This document shows positions 55,579-62,831 of a stretch of DNA of 64,000 nucleotides, piece by piece. The translations under genes were made by a program, and so were the position numbers. This DNA is from Dehalococcoidia bacterium (lineage in GTDB: Bacteria > Chloroflexota > Dehalococcoidia > Tepidiformales > Tepidiformaceae): assembly GCA_009839725.1 (NCBI GenBank), contig VXPF01000102.1, positions 1-64,000 on the forward strand. Reading direction: 5' to 3'. The notes beneath the pieces were generated by a model. It saw only the letters and a program-made list of their open reading frames with translations, did no database searches and had not been told where the DNA came from. Positions within the stretch are counted from its first letter, which is position 1. Each line of letters begins with the position of its first letter.

Positions 55579-56004
55579 CTAGTCGCGCAGGGTCTTGAGG
55601 CTCAGCACGTAGGTCGTGACGCCGACGCCGACGGCGGCGAGGATGGCGTTGAGCCAGACCGGCGACGGCGCAAGCAGCCAGGCCGACAGCGCGAGGCCGA
55701 TCCAGAGCATGGAGATGGTCACGGCCTTCGTGCCGGGCGTGGCGCCGCGGCGCTCGCTGTAGTCGCGCAGGTAGCGCCCGAAGAGGCGGTTGGTCATGAG
55801 CCAGGTGTGGGCGCGCTCTGAGCCGCGGGCGTAGCAGGCGGCGGCGAGCAGGAAGAAGATCGTGTGGGGCAGCAGGGGCAGGACGACGCCCAGCGCGCCG
55901 ATCGCCACGAACAGCGTGCCCAGGCCGATCCAGAGCGCGCGCATCGGAGCCGATGCCGCGACAGGTGGCCGGCTCGCCGGCTGAGAACCTGCCAATTCTG
56001 CCAA
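55579..56004 (-). CDS. YbaN/DUF454-family membrane protein
   Basis: 141 residues from TTG 56004, or 121 from ATG 55944. Three to four TM helices; LWIGLGTLFVAIGALGVVLP and RGSERAHTWLMTNRLFGRYL are family hallmarks. Function unknown; small inner-membrane protein. A TATACT box lies upstream near 56030. It is convergent with the SPFH gene, 16 bases apart. Confidence 0.87.
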   Translation of the reverse strand: MAELAGSQPASRPPVAASAPMRALWIGLGTLFVAIGALGVVLPLLPHTIFFLLAAACYARGSERAHTWLMTNRLFGRYLRDYSERRGATPGTKAVTISMLWIGLALSAWLLAPSPVWLNAILAAVGVGVTTYVLSLKTLRD

Positions 56005-56070
56005 TTGGCTTCCAACCTTAGATTCTGAGAGTTGCGATGGGAGTATAGCGCATCGCGAATGGGCCGCGGA

Positions 56071-56655
56071 CTAGCGCTTTGGGCGGCGCCAGCGGGTCCA
56101 ATCGAAGGGCTCGATGCCGCTCTCGGTGAGCTGCCAGATGGAGGCTTCGGCGCGGCCGTCCTCGATGTCGAGGAAGCCGATCGTGCCGAGCTGGGTGTTG
56201 AGGTTGTGGGGGTAGGTGGGCGAGCCGGGGTTCACGCAGAGGACGTCGCCCACCTGGTCGACGGCCTCGACGTGGGAGTGGCCGTAGACGACGACGTCGA
56301 GGTCGGTGCGGCCGAAGTAGCGCTCCATGGCGCGCTCGACGGTGAGGTGGGGCGGCATCTCGGGGACGGGCATGTCGTGCACGAGGCCGACGGTGACGCC
56401 ATCGAAGTCGAGGGCCCATGCCTCCTGGAGGAGGGGGTGCTCCGGCTGCACGGGACGGCCGCCGGAGCCGTCCTCGCCGTTGCCGCGGGCGGCCCAGAGG
56501 GGGGCAATCTCGGCCAGCTGGTCGAGGAGCCAGACCTCGTGGATATCGCCGCCGTGGAGGATGGCGTCTACGCCGCGGAAGGCGTCGAAGGCCTGGGGCC
56601 AGAGCTCGGCGCGCGACTCCGGGATATGGGTGTCCGAGATCAGGCCGATACGCAC
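56071..56655 (-). CDS. YfcE/MJ0936-family metallophosphoesterase
   Basis: 194 residues. Metal-site motifs: DTHI near residue 9 (D-x-H), GGDIHE, GNGED, LVHDMP, and GHSHVEA. This short single-domain type is a phosphodiesterase. Substrate unknown. ATG 56655 divergent from alkB; the two share a 73-base spacer with the SOS box. Confidence 0.9.
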   Translation of the reverse strand: MRIGLISDTHIPESRAELWPQAFDAFRGVDAILHGGDIHEVWLLDQLAEIAPLWAARGNGEDGSGGRPVQPEHPLLQEAWALDFDGVTVGLVHDMPVPEMPPHLTVERAMERYFGRTDLDVVVYGHSHVEAVDQVGDVLCVNPGSPTYPHNLNTQLGTIGFLDIEDGRAEASIWQLTESGIEPFDWTRWRRPKR

Positions 56656-56693
56656 CGGGGGAGTCTACCGCGAGGGGCCCAGGGTGGCTCGCC

Positions 56694-56722
56694 TTGAAAT
56701 AGAACGTACGTTCTGATAGCCT
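56694..56722 (+). promoter_or_regulatory. alkB promoter with SOS box
   Basis: TTGAAA (56694-56699) and TAGCCT (56717-56722) are separated by 17 bases. The spacer holds the perfect inverted repeat AGAACGTACGTTCT (56701-56714), which contains GAAC-N4-GTTC, the LexA-box consensus of Gram-positive type bacteria. TAGCCT ends 6 bases before ATG 56729, so the transcript is probably leaderless. LexA control of alkB is inferred. Confidence 0.75.
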
Positions 56723-56728
56723 CGAACT

Positions 56729-57352
56729 ATGTCCAGTCACCCCGTCCTCCAGCCAACACTCCTCGGGAACGAGGGGCCCTCCTTCGACCCGTCGTTCGCG
56801 GGCCTGCGACGCACTGAGCTCGCGTACGAGTCGTGGATCGACCAGGCGCAGGGTTTCCTGACGGGCCACCAGGGCGTGTTCGATGCGCTGCGCGACGACA
56901 CGCGCTGGCACGGCCATCAGCGCGTGATGTACGACCGCATGGTCGACGTGCCCCGCCTGACAGCGTCCATCCCGCGGGACGGGCCGGGGCACCCGGTCAT
57001 CCGCGAGATTGCGGACGCGCTGGGCGAGCGCTACGGCGCGACCTTCGACCTGGTGGCGCTGGCGCTCTACCGGGACGGGCGCGACAGCGTGGCGTGGCAC
57101 CGGGACAGGGCGCGCCGGGAACGGCGGGGCCGGGCGCTGGTGGCGACGCTCTCGCTGGGGGAGTCGCGGCGATTCCTCGTGCGTCCGCACGGGGGCGGCC
57201 CCTCGACGGCGTTCTCGGCGGGGTGGGGTGACCTGCTGGTCATGGGCGGGGCCTGCCAGCTGCACTGGGAGCACTGCGTGCCGAAGGCGCAGCAGGCGGG
57301 GCCGCGGATCAGCGTGATGTTCCGGAGCAGCGCGGACTTCGTGCGCTTCTAG
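56729..57352 (+). CDS. alkB: AlkB-like alpha-ketoglutarate-dependent dioxygenase
   Basis: 207 residues, DNA/RNA demethylation-repair family. Iron site His124-x-Asp126 in AWHRDR and His182 in EHCVPK; RISVMFR holds the 2-oxoglutarate arginines. RYGATFDLVALALYRDGRDS fits the nucleotide-recognition lid. It is a short, AlkB-type enzyme. An SOS box occupies its promoter spacer. Its stop shares CTAG with the convergent DinB-like gene. Confidence 0.93.
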   Translation: MSSHPVLQPTLLGNEGPSFDPSFAGLRRTELAYESWIDQAQGFLTGHQGVFDALRDDTRWHGHQRVMYDRMVDVPRLTASIPRDGPGHPVIREIADALGERYGATFDLVALALYRDGRDSVAWHRDRARRERRGRALVATLSLGESRRFLVRPHGGGPSTAFSAGWGDLLVMGGACQLHWEHCVPKAQQAGPRISVMFRSSADFVRF

Positions 57353-57864
57353 AACCCCTGCCCCTGGACGCCCTCCAGCCCCATGAGGGCCGCGATCTCG
57401 CCCTGGTGCGAGGCGACGTGCCAGACCCCAAGGGTGCCGAACACCCACAGCTTCGGTCGCGGCGTCGGGCCGAAGGGCACTTCGGCCTGCAACTCCTCGT
57501 CGGGAGCCGACTCGAGGTAGCCGTCGACAGTGGCGCGGACGGCGGCGGCGTATTCGCGCAGCGGGCCCAACTCGAAGCTGAGGGCGGTGGTGTACTCCTG
57601 GGAGATCACGGGGCTCTCGGGAAGCTCGAACCCGACCCGCTCGCCCACGCCGCTCGTGTGGTAGACGGGCTCCCAGCCCATGAGGCCGCGGACGAGAATC
57701 AGGTCCTGAGTCATGACGGTGTGGGCGTAGGTAGCGCCGATCGGATTCGTGAGCGAGCCCTCGACCGTCTTCGTCAGCAGCTCAGGAGGGCAGCGTTCGA
57801 TTGCCGCCTCGAGGTTGTCCTGGGCCAACTCGTACTGGCTGCGAAGCAGCTCCCGCTCATCCAT
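57349..57864 (-). CDS. DinB-superfamily protein
   Basis: 171 residues from ATG 57864 with GGAGG upstream. Four-helix bundle; ELLRSQYELAQDNLEAAIE, then histidines in ATYAHTVMTQD and VWHVASHQGEIAALMGL, the family's metal-binding positions. The family includes metal-dependent enzymes and thiol transferases; role unknown. Tail-to-tail with alkB. Confidence 0.87.
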   Translation of the reverse strand: MDERELLRSQYELAQDNLEAAIERCPPELLTKTVEGSLTNPIGATYAHTVMTQDLILVRGLMGWEPVYHTSGVGERVGFELPESPVISQEYTTALSFELGPLREYAAAVRATVDGYLESAPDEELQAEVPFGPTPRPKLWVFGTLGVWHVASHQGEIAALMGLEGVQGQGF

Positions 57865-57952
57865 ACCGTGCCTCCTGGGCTCATGTCGTATTACGTGGGC
57901 GGCCAAGTGTGAAGCGTGGCGCGCCGGGCCGCCACCACCGCCGCGTCCGGCG

Positions 57953-59692
57953 CTACTCTGCGCCGGCGACTTCGATGACGAGCGTCTCGGGGCCGTGGAT
58001 GCCGCGGACGATGCGCTTCTCGATGTCGGCGGTGCGGCTGGCGCCGGTCAGGATGAGGGCGTCGCCGGCGGCGGCGAGCGCGGGCGCGAGCTCCTGGGGA
58101 TAGCGCACGACGGTGCCCTCGTCGACCTCGACGACGATGCGGCGAGCGTCCATGAGGGGGGCGCGGGCGGCGGCGTCTCCGGTCAGGAGCACGCTGCCGG
58201 TGGAGGCGACGGCAGCGGTGGCGCGCACGCGCCGGTCGCCCTCGCGGGCTTCGGCGGTACCGGTGACCTCTCCGCCGACGACGGCGGCGCGTTCGCGGAA
58301 GTGCGCCACGACGTCCTCCGGCACCGGGGGCGGGGCCGGTTCGGGCTCCGGCTCGATGGTGTGGAGCGGGATGAGCATGTCGGGGTCGCGCGAGGGCTCG
58401 GCGGCGGGGATGGGCCGGGGGTCGGCGACTGGCAATCCGGGGAGGGCGCCTCCCGCGCGCAGGCCGAGGCGGGCGAGCCAGCTGGAGACGCGGCCCTGCG
58501 GTCCGGCGAAGGCGGCCATCCAGGACTTCCAAGTCATGCGCTCGATCACGGAGGGGCCGTTCTCCGCCCCGGCGGCGCGCAGGTCGAGCAGCATGCGGTG
58601 GAGGGGGATGCCCACGGGGCAGACCTCGGAGCAGCGCCCGCAGAGGCTCGAGGCGGAGGGGAGGTCGGCGTGGCGGCCGTCGCGCCAGAGCAGGGGAGAG
58701 ACGACCGCCCCGATGGGGCCCATATAGGGCGAGCCGTAGGCGAGCCCTCCGGCGGCGGTGTAGACGGGGCAGGCGTTCATGCAGGCGCCGCAGCGGATGC
58801 AGCGCAGGACGTCGCGATATCGCTCGTCGGCGAGGATGTCGGAGCGGCCGTTATCGACGACGACGAGATGGCGTTCCTGTCCCTCCCCGGGGGCGCCGAG
58901 GAAGTGGGTGTAGGCAGTCAGGGGCTGGGCGGTGGCGCTGGGCGCGAGCACCTGGAGGACGGCCAGCGCGGCCTCCTCGTCGGCGACCACCTTCTCCAGG
59001 CCGGTGATGGCGATGTGCAGCCGGGGGCGGCTCACGCCAAGGGAGACGTTGCCCTCGTTCTCGACAATGACGATGCGGCCGCTGTTGGCGACGACGGCGT
59101 TGGCGCCGGTGATGCCCGCGTCCACGTCGGCGAAGAAGTCGGCGACGACGTCGCGGACAGCGCGGGAGAGGCGCACGGGGTCGTCGTCGGGGACATCGGC
59201 GCCGGCGCCGGCAAGGAGGTCGCGGATGCGGGCGCGGTTGAGGTGGAGGGCGGGCGCGGTGATGTGGCTCGGGCCGCGGCCCTCGATGTCGACGATGTAC
59301 TCGCCGATGTCCGTTTCGAGCACCTCGCGTCCGCGGGTGCGCAGGGCGTGCGTGAGCCCCACCTCCTCGGCAACCATCGACTTGGACTTGGCGATGCGGC
59401 GGGCATCGCCGAGGAGGCCGAGGACGAGGGCGGTGGCTTCCTCCTCGGTGGCGGCGCGGTGGTAACCGATGCCCTGGCGGGCGCAGGACTCGCGGAGCTG
59501 CTCGTGCAACTCGTCGAGGTGGTCGACGGCGTAGGCGCGCGCCCGCTCGGCGCGGGCTCGCGCGTCGGAGGGGCTGGCGGCGGCGAGCTGATCGCGGCTG
59601 TCATCCACGAGCTTGCGCAGGATTGGGGAAAGCGTGGCCGCCGGCGGCCCCGCCTCGATCTCGGATCGCGCCCGCGCGCGGAAGCCGCTCAT
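57953..59692 (-). CDS. lutB: LutB-LutC fusion, lactate-utilisation iron-sulfur protein
   Basis: 579 residues. The LutB part (about 1-390) has the LUD domain, then 4Fe-4S motifs CIRCGACMNACPVY near residue 297 and CGRCSEVCPVG near 354. After a proline-rich linker (about 400-455) a LutC-like LUD domain follows (ARRIVVEVDEGTVVRYPQEL to the end), about 120 residues and shorter than free LutC. With LutA it oxidises L-lactate to pyruvate. ATGA overlap with the lutA stop. Fusion of B and C in one polypeptide is the unusual point. Confidence 0.88.
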   Translation of the reverse strand: MSGFRARARSEIEAGPPAATLSPILRKLVDDSRDQLAAASPSDARARAERARAYAVDHLDELHEQLRESCARQGIGYHRAATEEEATALVLGLLGDARRIAKSKSMVAEEVGLTHALRTRGREVLETDIGEYIVDIEGRGPSHITAPALHLNRARIRDLLAGAGADVPDDDPVRLSRAVRDVVADFFADVDAGITGANAVVANSGRIVIVENEGNVSLGVSRPRLHIAITGLEKVVADEEAALAVLQVLAPSATAQPLTAYTHFLGAPGEGQERHLVVVDNGRSDILADERYRDVLRCIRCGACMNACPVYTAAGGLAYGSPYMGPIGAVVSPLLWRDGRHADLPSASSLCGRCSEVCPVGIPLHRMLLDLRAAGAENGPSVIERMTWKSWMAAFAGPQGRVSSWLARLGLRAGGALPGLPVADPRPIPAAEPSRDPDMLIPLHTIEPEPEPAPPPVPEDVVAHFRERAAVVGGEVTGTAEAREGDRRVRATAAVASTGSVLLTGDAAARAPLMDARRIVVEVDEGTVVRYPQELAPALAAAGDALILTGASRTADIEKRIVRGIHGPETLVIEVAGAE

Positions 59693-60408
59693 GCCAGAGC
59701 CCTGTCGAGGAGCTCTGCGAGCGTCCAGGTTTCGAGGGGCTGCTCGGTTGCGCGAGCGGTCGCCTCGAGGTGGGCGAGGCAGGAGAGATCGCCGGAGACG
59801 AGCACGCGCACGCCGCGAGAGGCGACATCGGCGAGCTTCGCTTCGGCCATGGCCACGGACACCTCGGGCTCCTTGAGGGTGAAGGCGCCGCCGAAGCCGC
59901 AGCACTCGGCCTCGTAGGCGAGGCGGCGGACATCGAGCCCCTCGATCTGCTCGAGGAGGCCGACGGCGCCCTCGGTCAGCCCCAGCTCGCGGCGCCCGTG
60001 ACAGGAGTCGTGGTAGGCGACGGCCCCGGGGAGGCGAAGGGCGAGCTCCGCGACATTCGGATGCGCGGCGACGTAGGCGCCGAACTCGATGAAGCGGTCG
60101 CTCATGCGCTTGATGCTCTCGCCGCGGGGTCCCGCCCAGAGGCCGGGGAGGTAGTGCTGGACCATGCTCGTGCAGGAGCCGGAGGGAATGACGATGGTCT
60201 CGTGGCCGCGGGCGGCGCGGAGGAGGGCGCGGCCGACGCTCCTGGCCTCGGAGCGGTAGCCGCTGTTGAAAGCGGGCTGGCCGCAGCAGGGGCCCACGAT
60301 CGTCGAAACCTCATCGCCAAGGCGTTCGAGCACGCGCCGCGCATGGCGCCCGTCTTCGGGGCGCAGGGCGGCCATGTAACAGGGCACGAACAGCGCGACT
60401 CTGCCCAT
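59689..60408 (-). CDS. lutA: LutA-like lactate utilisation protein (CCG domain)
   Basis: 239 residues with two CCG domains, cysteine-rich sites for iron-sulfur clusters: PCYMA, GPCCGQPAFNSG, HDSCHGRRELG and EAECCGFGGAF. Known to act with LutB and LutC for growth on L-lactate in other bacteria. ATG 60408; stop overlaps the lutB-lutC start. No LldR/LutR regulator or permease is next to it in the window. Confidence 0.91.
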   Translation of the reverse strand: MGRVALFVPCYMAALRPEDGRHARRVLERLGDEVSTIVGPCCGQPAFNSGYRSEARSVGRALLRAARGHETIVIPSGSCTSMVQHYLPGLWAGPRGESIKRMSDRFIEFGAYVAAHPNVAELALRLPGAVAYHDSCHGRRELGLTEGAVGLLEQIEGLDVRRLAYEAECCGFGGAFTLKEPEVSVAMAEAKLADVASRGVRVLVSGDLSCLAHLEATARATEQPLETWTLAELLDRALA

Positions 60409-60488
60409 TCGTTCACGCTACCGGCCCGCGGGGCGCTGCCGCAAGCGACCCATGCCCTGGTGTCATGGCGCGGGCTGCGCCCGTGCCC

Positions 60489-60503
60489 TACCGTAGAAGC
60501 ATG
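60489..60503 (+). promoter_or_regulatory. leaderless -10 box of the M50 protease gene
   Basis: TACCGT at 60489-60494 ends 6 bases before ATG 60501, with no ribosome site; weaker than others because position 5 is G. It guides the start choice over the upstream in-frame codon. Confidence 0.45.
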
Positions 60504-61691
60504 CCCATGCGCGGAATGCGGGTCGCCTCCATCAGGGGAATCGACATCGAGGTGCACGCCTCCTGGTTCCTGATCCTGGGGGTCATCACGTACCTCCTCG
60601 CGGTGGGGTTCTTTCCCGACCGGTACGAGGGAGCGACGGCGACCTACTGGCTCATGGGGGCGGCGGCGGCGGTGTTCGTGTTCGCCACGGTGCTGCTGCA
60701 CGAACTGGCCCACGCGGCGGTCGCCATCCGGCGGGGGGTGCCAGTGCCACGCATCACGGTCTTCATCTTCGGCGGCGTCTCCCACCTCTCGCGGCAGCCG
60801 CGGACGGCGGGCGAGGAGTTCTTCATCGCAGCGGCGGGCCCCGCCGCAAGCCTGGTCCTGGCCGGCATCATCTTCGGCGTAGCGGTGCTGCTGCGGGGCG
60901 CGAGCGCGCCGTTCGAGGCGATGTTCCAGTACGTGGCGTTCGTCAACCTGCTGCTGGCCGCATTCAACCTCCTTCCAGGCTTCCCCCTCGATGGCGGGCG
61001 CGTCCTGCGGGCGATCGCGTGGAAGCGGACGCGCAGCTTCCGCAAGGCGACGCGGATCGCGGCGGGGACGGGCGAGATGCTGGGCTGGGCTGTGATCGCA
61101 GCCGGGGTGGTCTTCCTGTTCATGCAGGAGTGGGCGCCCGGCATCTGGGCAGTGGTCATCGGCTGGTTCCTGCTGAGCGCCGCCCGGAGCGAAGGGAACA
61201 GCATCCGCATGGACACGGTGCTCAACCGGCTGCACGCCCGCGACCTGATGGACCGCACCTTCATCGAGGTCACGCCGGGCACGTCGATCCAGCAGGTCGT
61301 GGACGAGCACATGATCGGGCAGGGCGAGCGCGCGGTCGTCGTCGCGAACGACGACTCCGTGGTCGGCATCGTGACGGTGAGCGACCTGGGACGCGTTCCC
61401 CGGGCGGAGTGGGGAGCAACCCCCGCCCAGCGCATCATGACGCCGCGCGCGCACGTCGCGACGGTCGCGGCGGATGCTCCGGCGGCGGACGTGATGCCGC
61501 TCCTGGCGCAACGCCATCTGAGCCACGTACCAGTCATCGAGGACGGCCGGATGATTGGGATCATCGCGCGACGGGAGTTCCTCGACCGCCTCCAGATCGC
61601 GGAGGAGCTGGCACCAGAGGAGAGCGCTGAGCACGACCCGGAGCCCCCGCCTATCCGGACACCGGGCGGCGACGACCCCAACTCGCCCTAG
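60501..61691 (+). CDS. site-2-protease-like M50 metalloprotease with CBS domains
   Basis: 396 residues from ATG 60501. HELAH at residues 67-71 and LDG at 163-165 (NLLPGFPLDGGRVL) give the zinc site, with six TM segments. Two CBS domains follow (about 240-370): MDRTFIEVTPGTSIQQVVDE and IMTPRAHVATVAADAPAADV. CBS modules suggest allosteric control by adenylate nucleotides. Intramembrane cleavage of a regulatory protein is likely; partner unknown. Confidence 0.93.
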   Translation: MPMRGMRVASIRGIDIEVHASWFLILGVITYLLAVGFFPDRYEGATATYWLMGAAAAVFVFATVLLHELAHAAVAIRRGVPVPRITVFIFGGVSHLSRQPRTAGEEFFIAAAGPAASLVLAGIIFGVAVLLRGASAPFEAMFQYVAFVNLLLAAFNLLPGFPLDGGRVLRAIAWKRTRSFRKATRIAAGTGEMLGWAVIAAGVVFLFMQEWAPGIWAVVIGWFLLSAARSEGNSIRMDTVLNRLHARDLMDRTFIEVTPGTSIQQVVDEHMIGQGERAVVVANDDSVVGIVTVSDLGRVPRAEWGATPAQRIMTPRAHVATVAADAPAADVMPLLAQRHLSHVPVIEDGRMIGIIARREFLDRLQIAEELAPEESAEHDPEPPPIRTPGGDDPNSP

Positions 61692-61706
61692 GCGCGCAGC
61701 TCGCGG

Positions 61707-62831
61707 TCAGTTCCCGGCGGCAGCCGGGAAGGGGCGGCGGACCCACTCGGTCCAGACGGCCCAGGCCAGCTTGTCGGAGCCATCGCTGAAGCGCAGGCCA
61801 ACGTCGTTGAGCACGGCGGCGCCGCCCTGGCGGCTCTGGACGGGGTCGCGTTCGGCGACCCAGACGACGGCGCTGAAGCCGTTCGCCTCGGCATCCTGCA
61901 ACAGGCGTCCGAGGAACTGCTCCTGCTCGCGCTCGGAGCCGACCCAGGAGTGTCCCTCGATGGTGGCAGAGGCGTAGCCGGCCTCGGTAATCAGGATCTC
62001 GCCCGGGAAGCGGGCCCGTATCTGGGCGTAGTAGTCCTCGGGGATCTCGCGCACGAGCTCGATGGAGGAGGAGAGGTAGGGGTAGGTGGAGATGCCGAGG
62101 GCGTCGATGCGCCGTCCGAAGGCTTCGATCGCCTCCCACTGGGGCGGGTGGGACTGCGTGAGCCTGCCGAGGAGGTCCTCCAGCTGGAAGGTGGGGAACA
62201 CCCTGGTCCCGGGCCGGATCTCCTTCACGGCGTCGTAGACCCGGCGGTAGGCCTCGAGGAAACCGCGGAACTGCTCGGGAGAGCGGGCGCGGAGCATGTT
62301 GATCTCGACTCCGACGGCCAGGTAGCGGGGCTCGTAGTTGGTGACGACGTAGATGGCGTAGGCGACAAGGGCGTCCTGCACGTCCTCCCGCAGGAAGCCC
62401 TCCTCGGTCGGCGGGCCCTCGGGGAGCCCGGCGATGCGCGTGCGCTGGACCGCTCCGTCCGTGGGGTCGATGGCGAAGAGGAGGGAGAGGTCGTACTGGC
62501 GCACGAGGTCGCGCTCGAGCCGCATCAAGGCGTGCGTGTCCTCGGAGACGACGGCGCCGGGGAAGAACTCCTCCCAGGGGGGCACACGGGCGATGCTGAC
62601 GAGGTCGGCGTTACGGGCGGCGTTGGCAAAGGCGCTCACGTAGGCGTTCCGGGTTTCCTCGGCGGGTTGGAGGCCGAGGCCGAGGCGCAGCGCTCGCGGA
62701 GGGCCCTCGGGCGCCGAGCGGGTGACCTCCGGGCCGGGGGTGGGGTTCTCGGGTCCTCCTGCCTCCTGACAGGCGGCGAGGAACAGCGCTGCTACAATCA
62801 GGGCGGCGGGGAACAGGCGCGCGCACTGCAT
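61707..62831 (-). CDS. lipoprotein with glycoside-hydrolase-like TIM barrel
   Basis: 374 residues. Signal peptide with lipobox LAAC, Cys21 as acylation site, then a proline-rich linker. The barrel shows GVEINML and, later, ILITEAGYAS, which look like the acid/base and nucleophile strands of clan GH-A (resembling family 53 or 5); the ISTYPYLSSS strand between them fits. Cell-surface sugar-degrading role is inferred. ATG 62831 overlaps the ATG of the divergent gene in CATG. Confidence 0.72.
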   Translation of the reverse strand: MQCARLFPAALIVAALFLAACQEAGGPENPTPGPEVTRSAPEGPPRALRLGLGLQPAEETRNAYVSAFANAARNADLVSIARVPPWEEFFPGAVVSEDTHALMRLERDLVRQYDLSLLFAIDPTDGAVQRTRIAGLPEGPPTEEGFLREDVQDALVAYAIYVVTNYEPRYLAVGVEINMLRARSPEQFRGFLEAYRRVYDAVKEIRPGTRVFPTFQLEDLLGRLTQSHPPQWEAIEAFGRRIDALGISTYPYLSSSIELVREIPEDYYAQIRARFPGEILITEAGYASATIEGHSWVGSEREQEQFLGRLLQDAEANGFSAVVWVAERDPVQSRQGGAAVLNDVGLRFSDGSDKLAWAVWTEWVRRPFPAAAGN

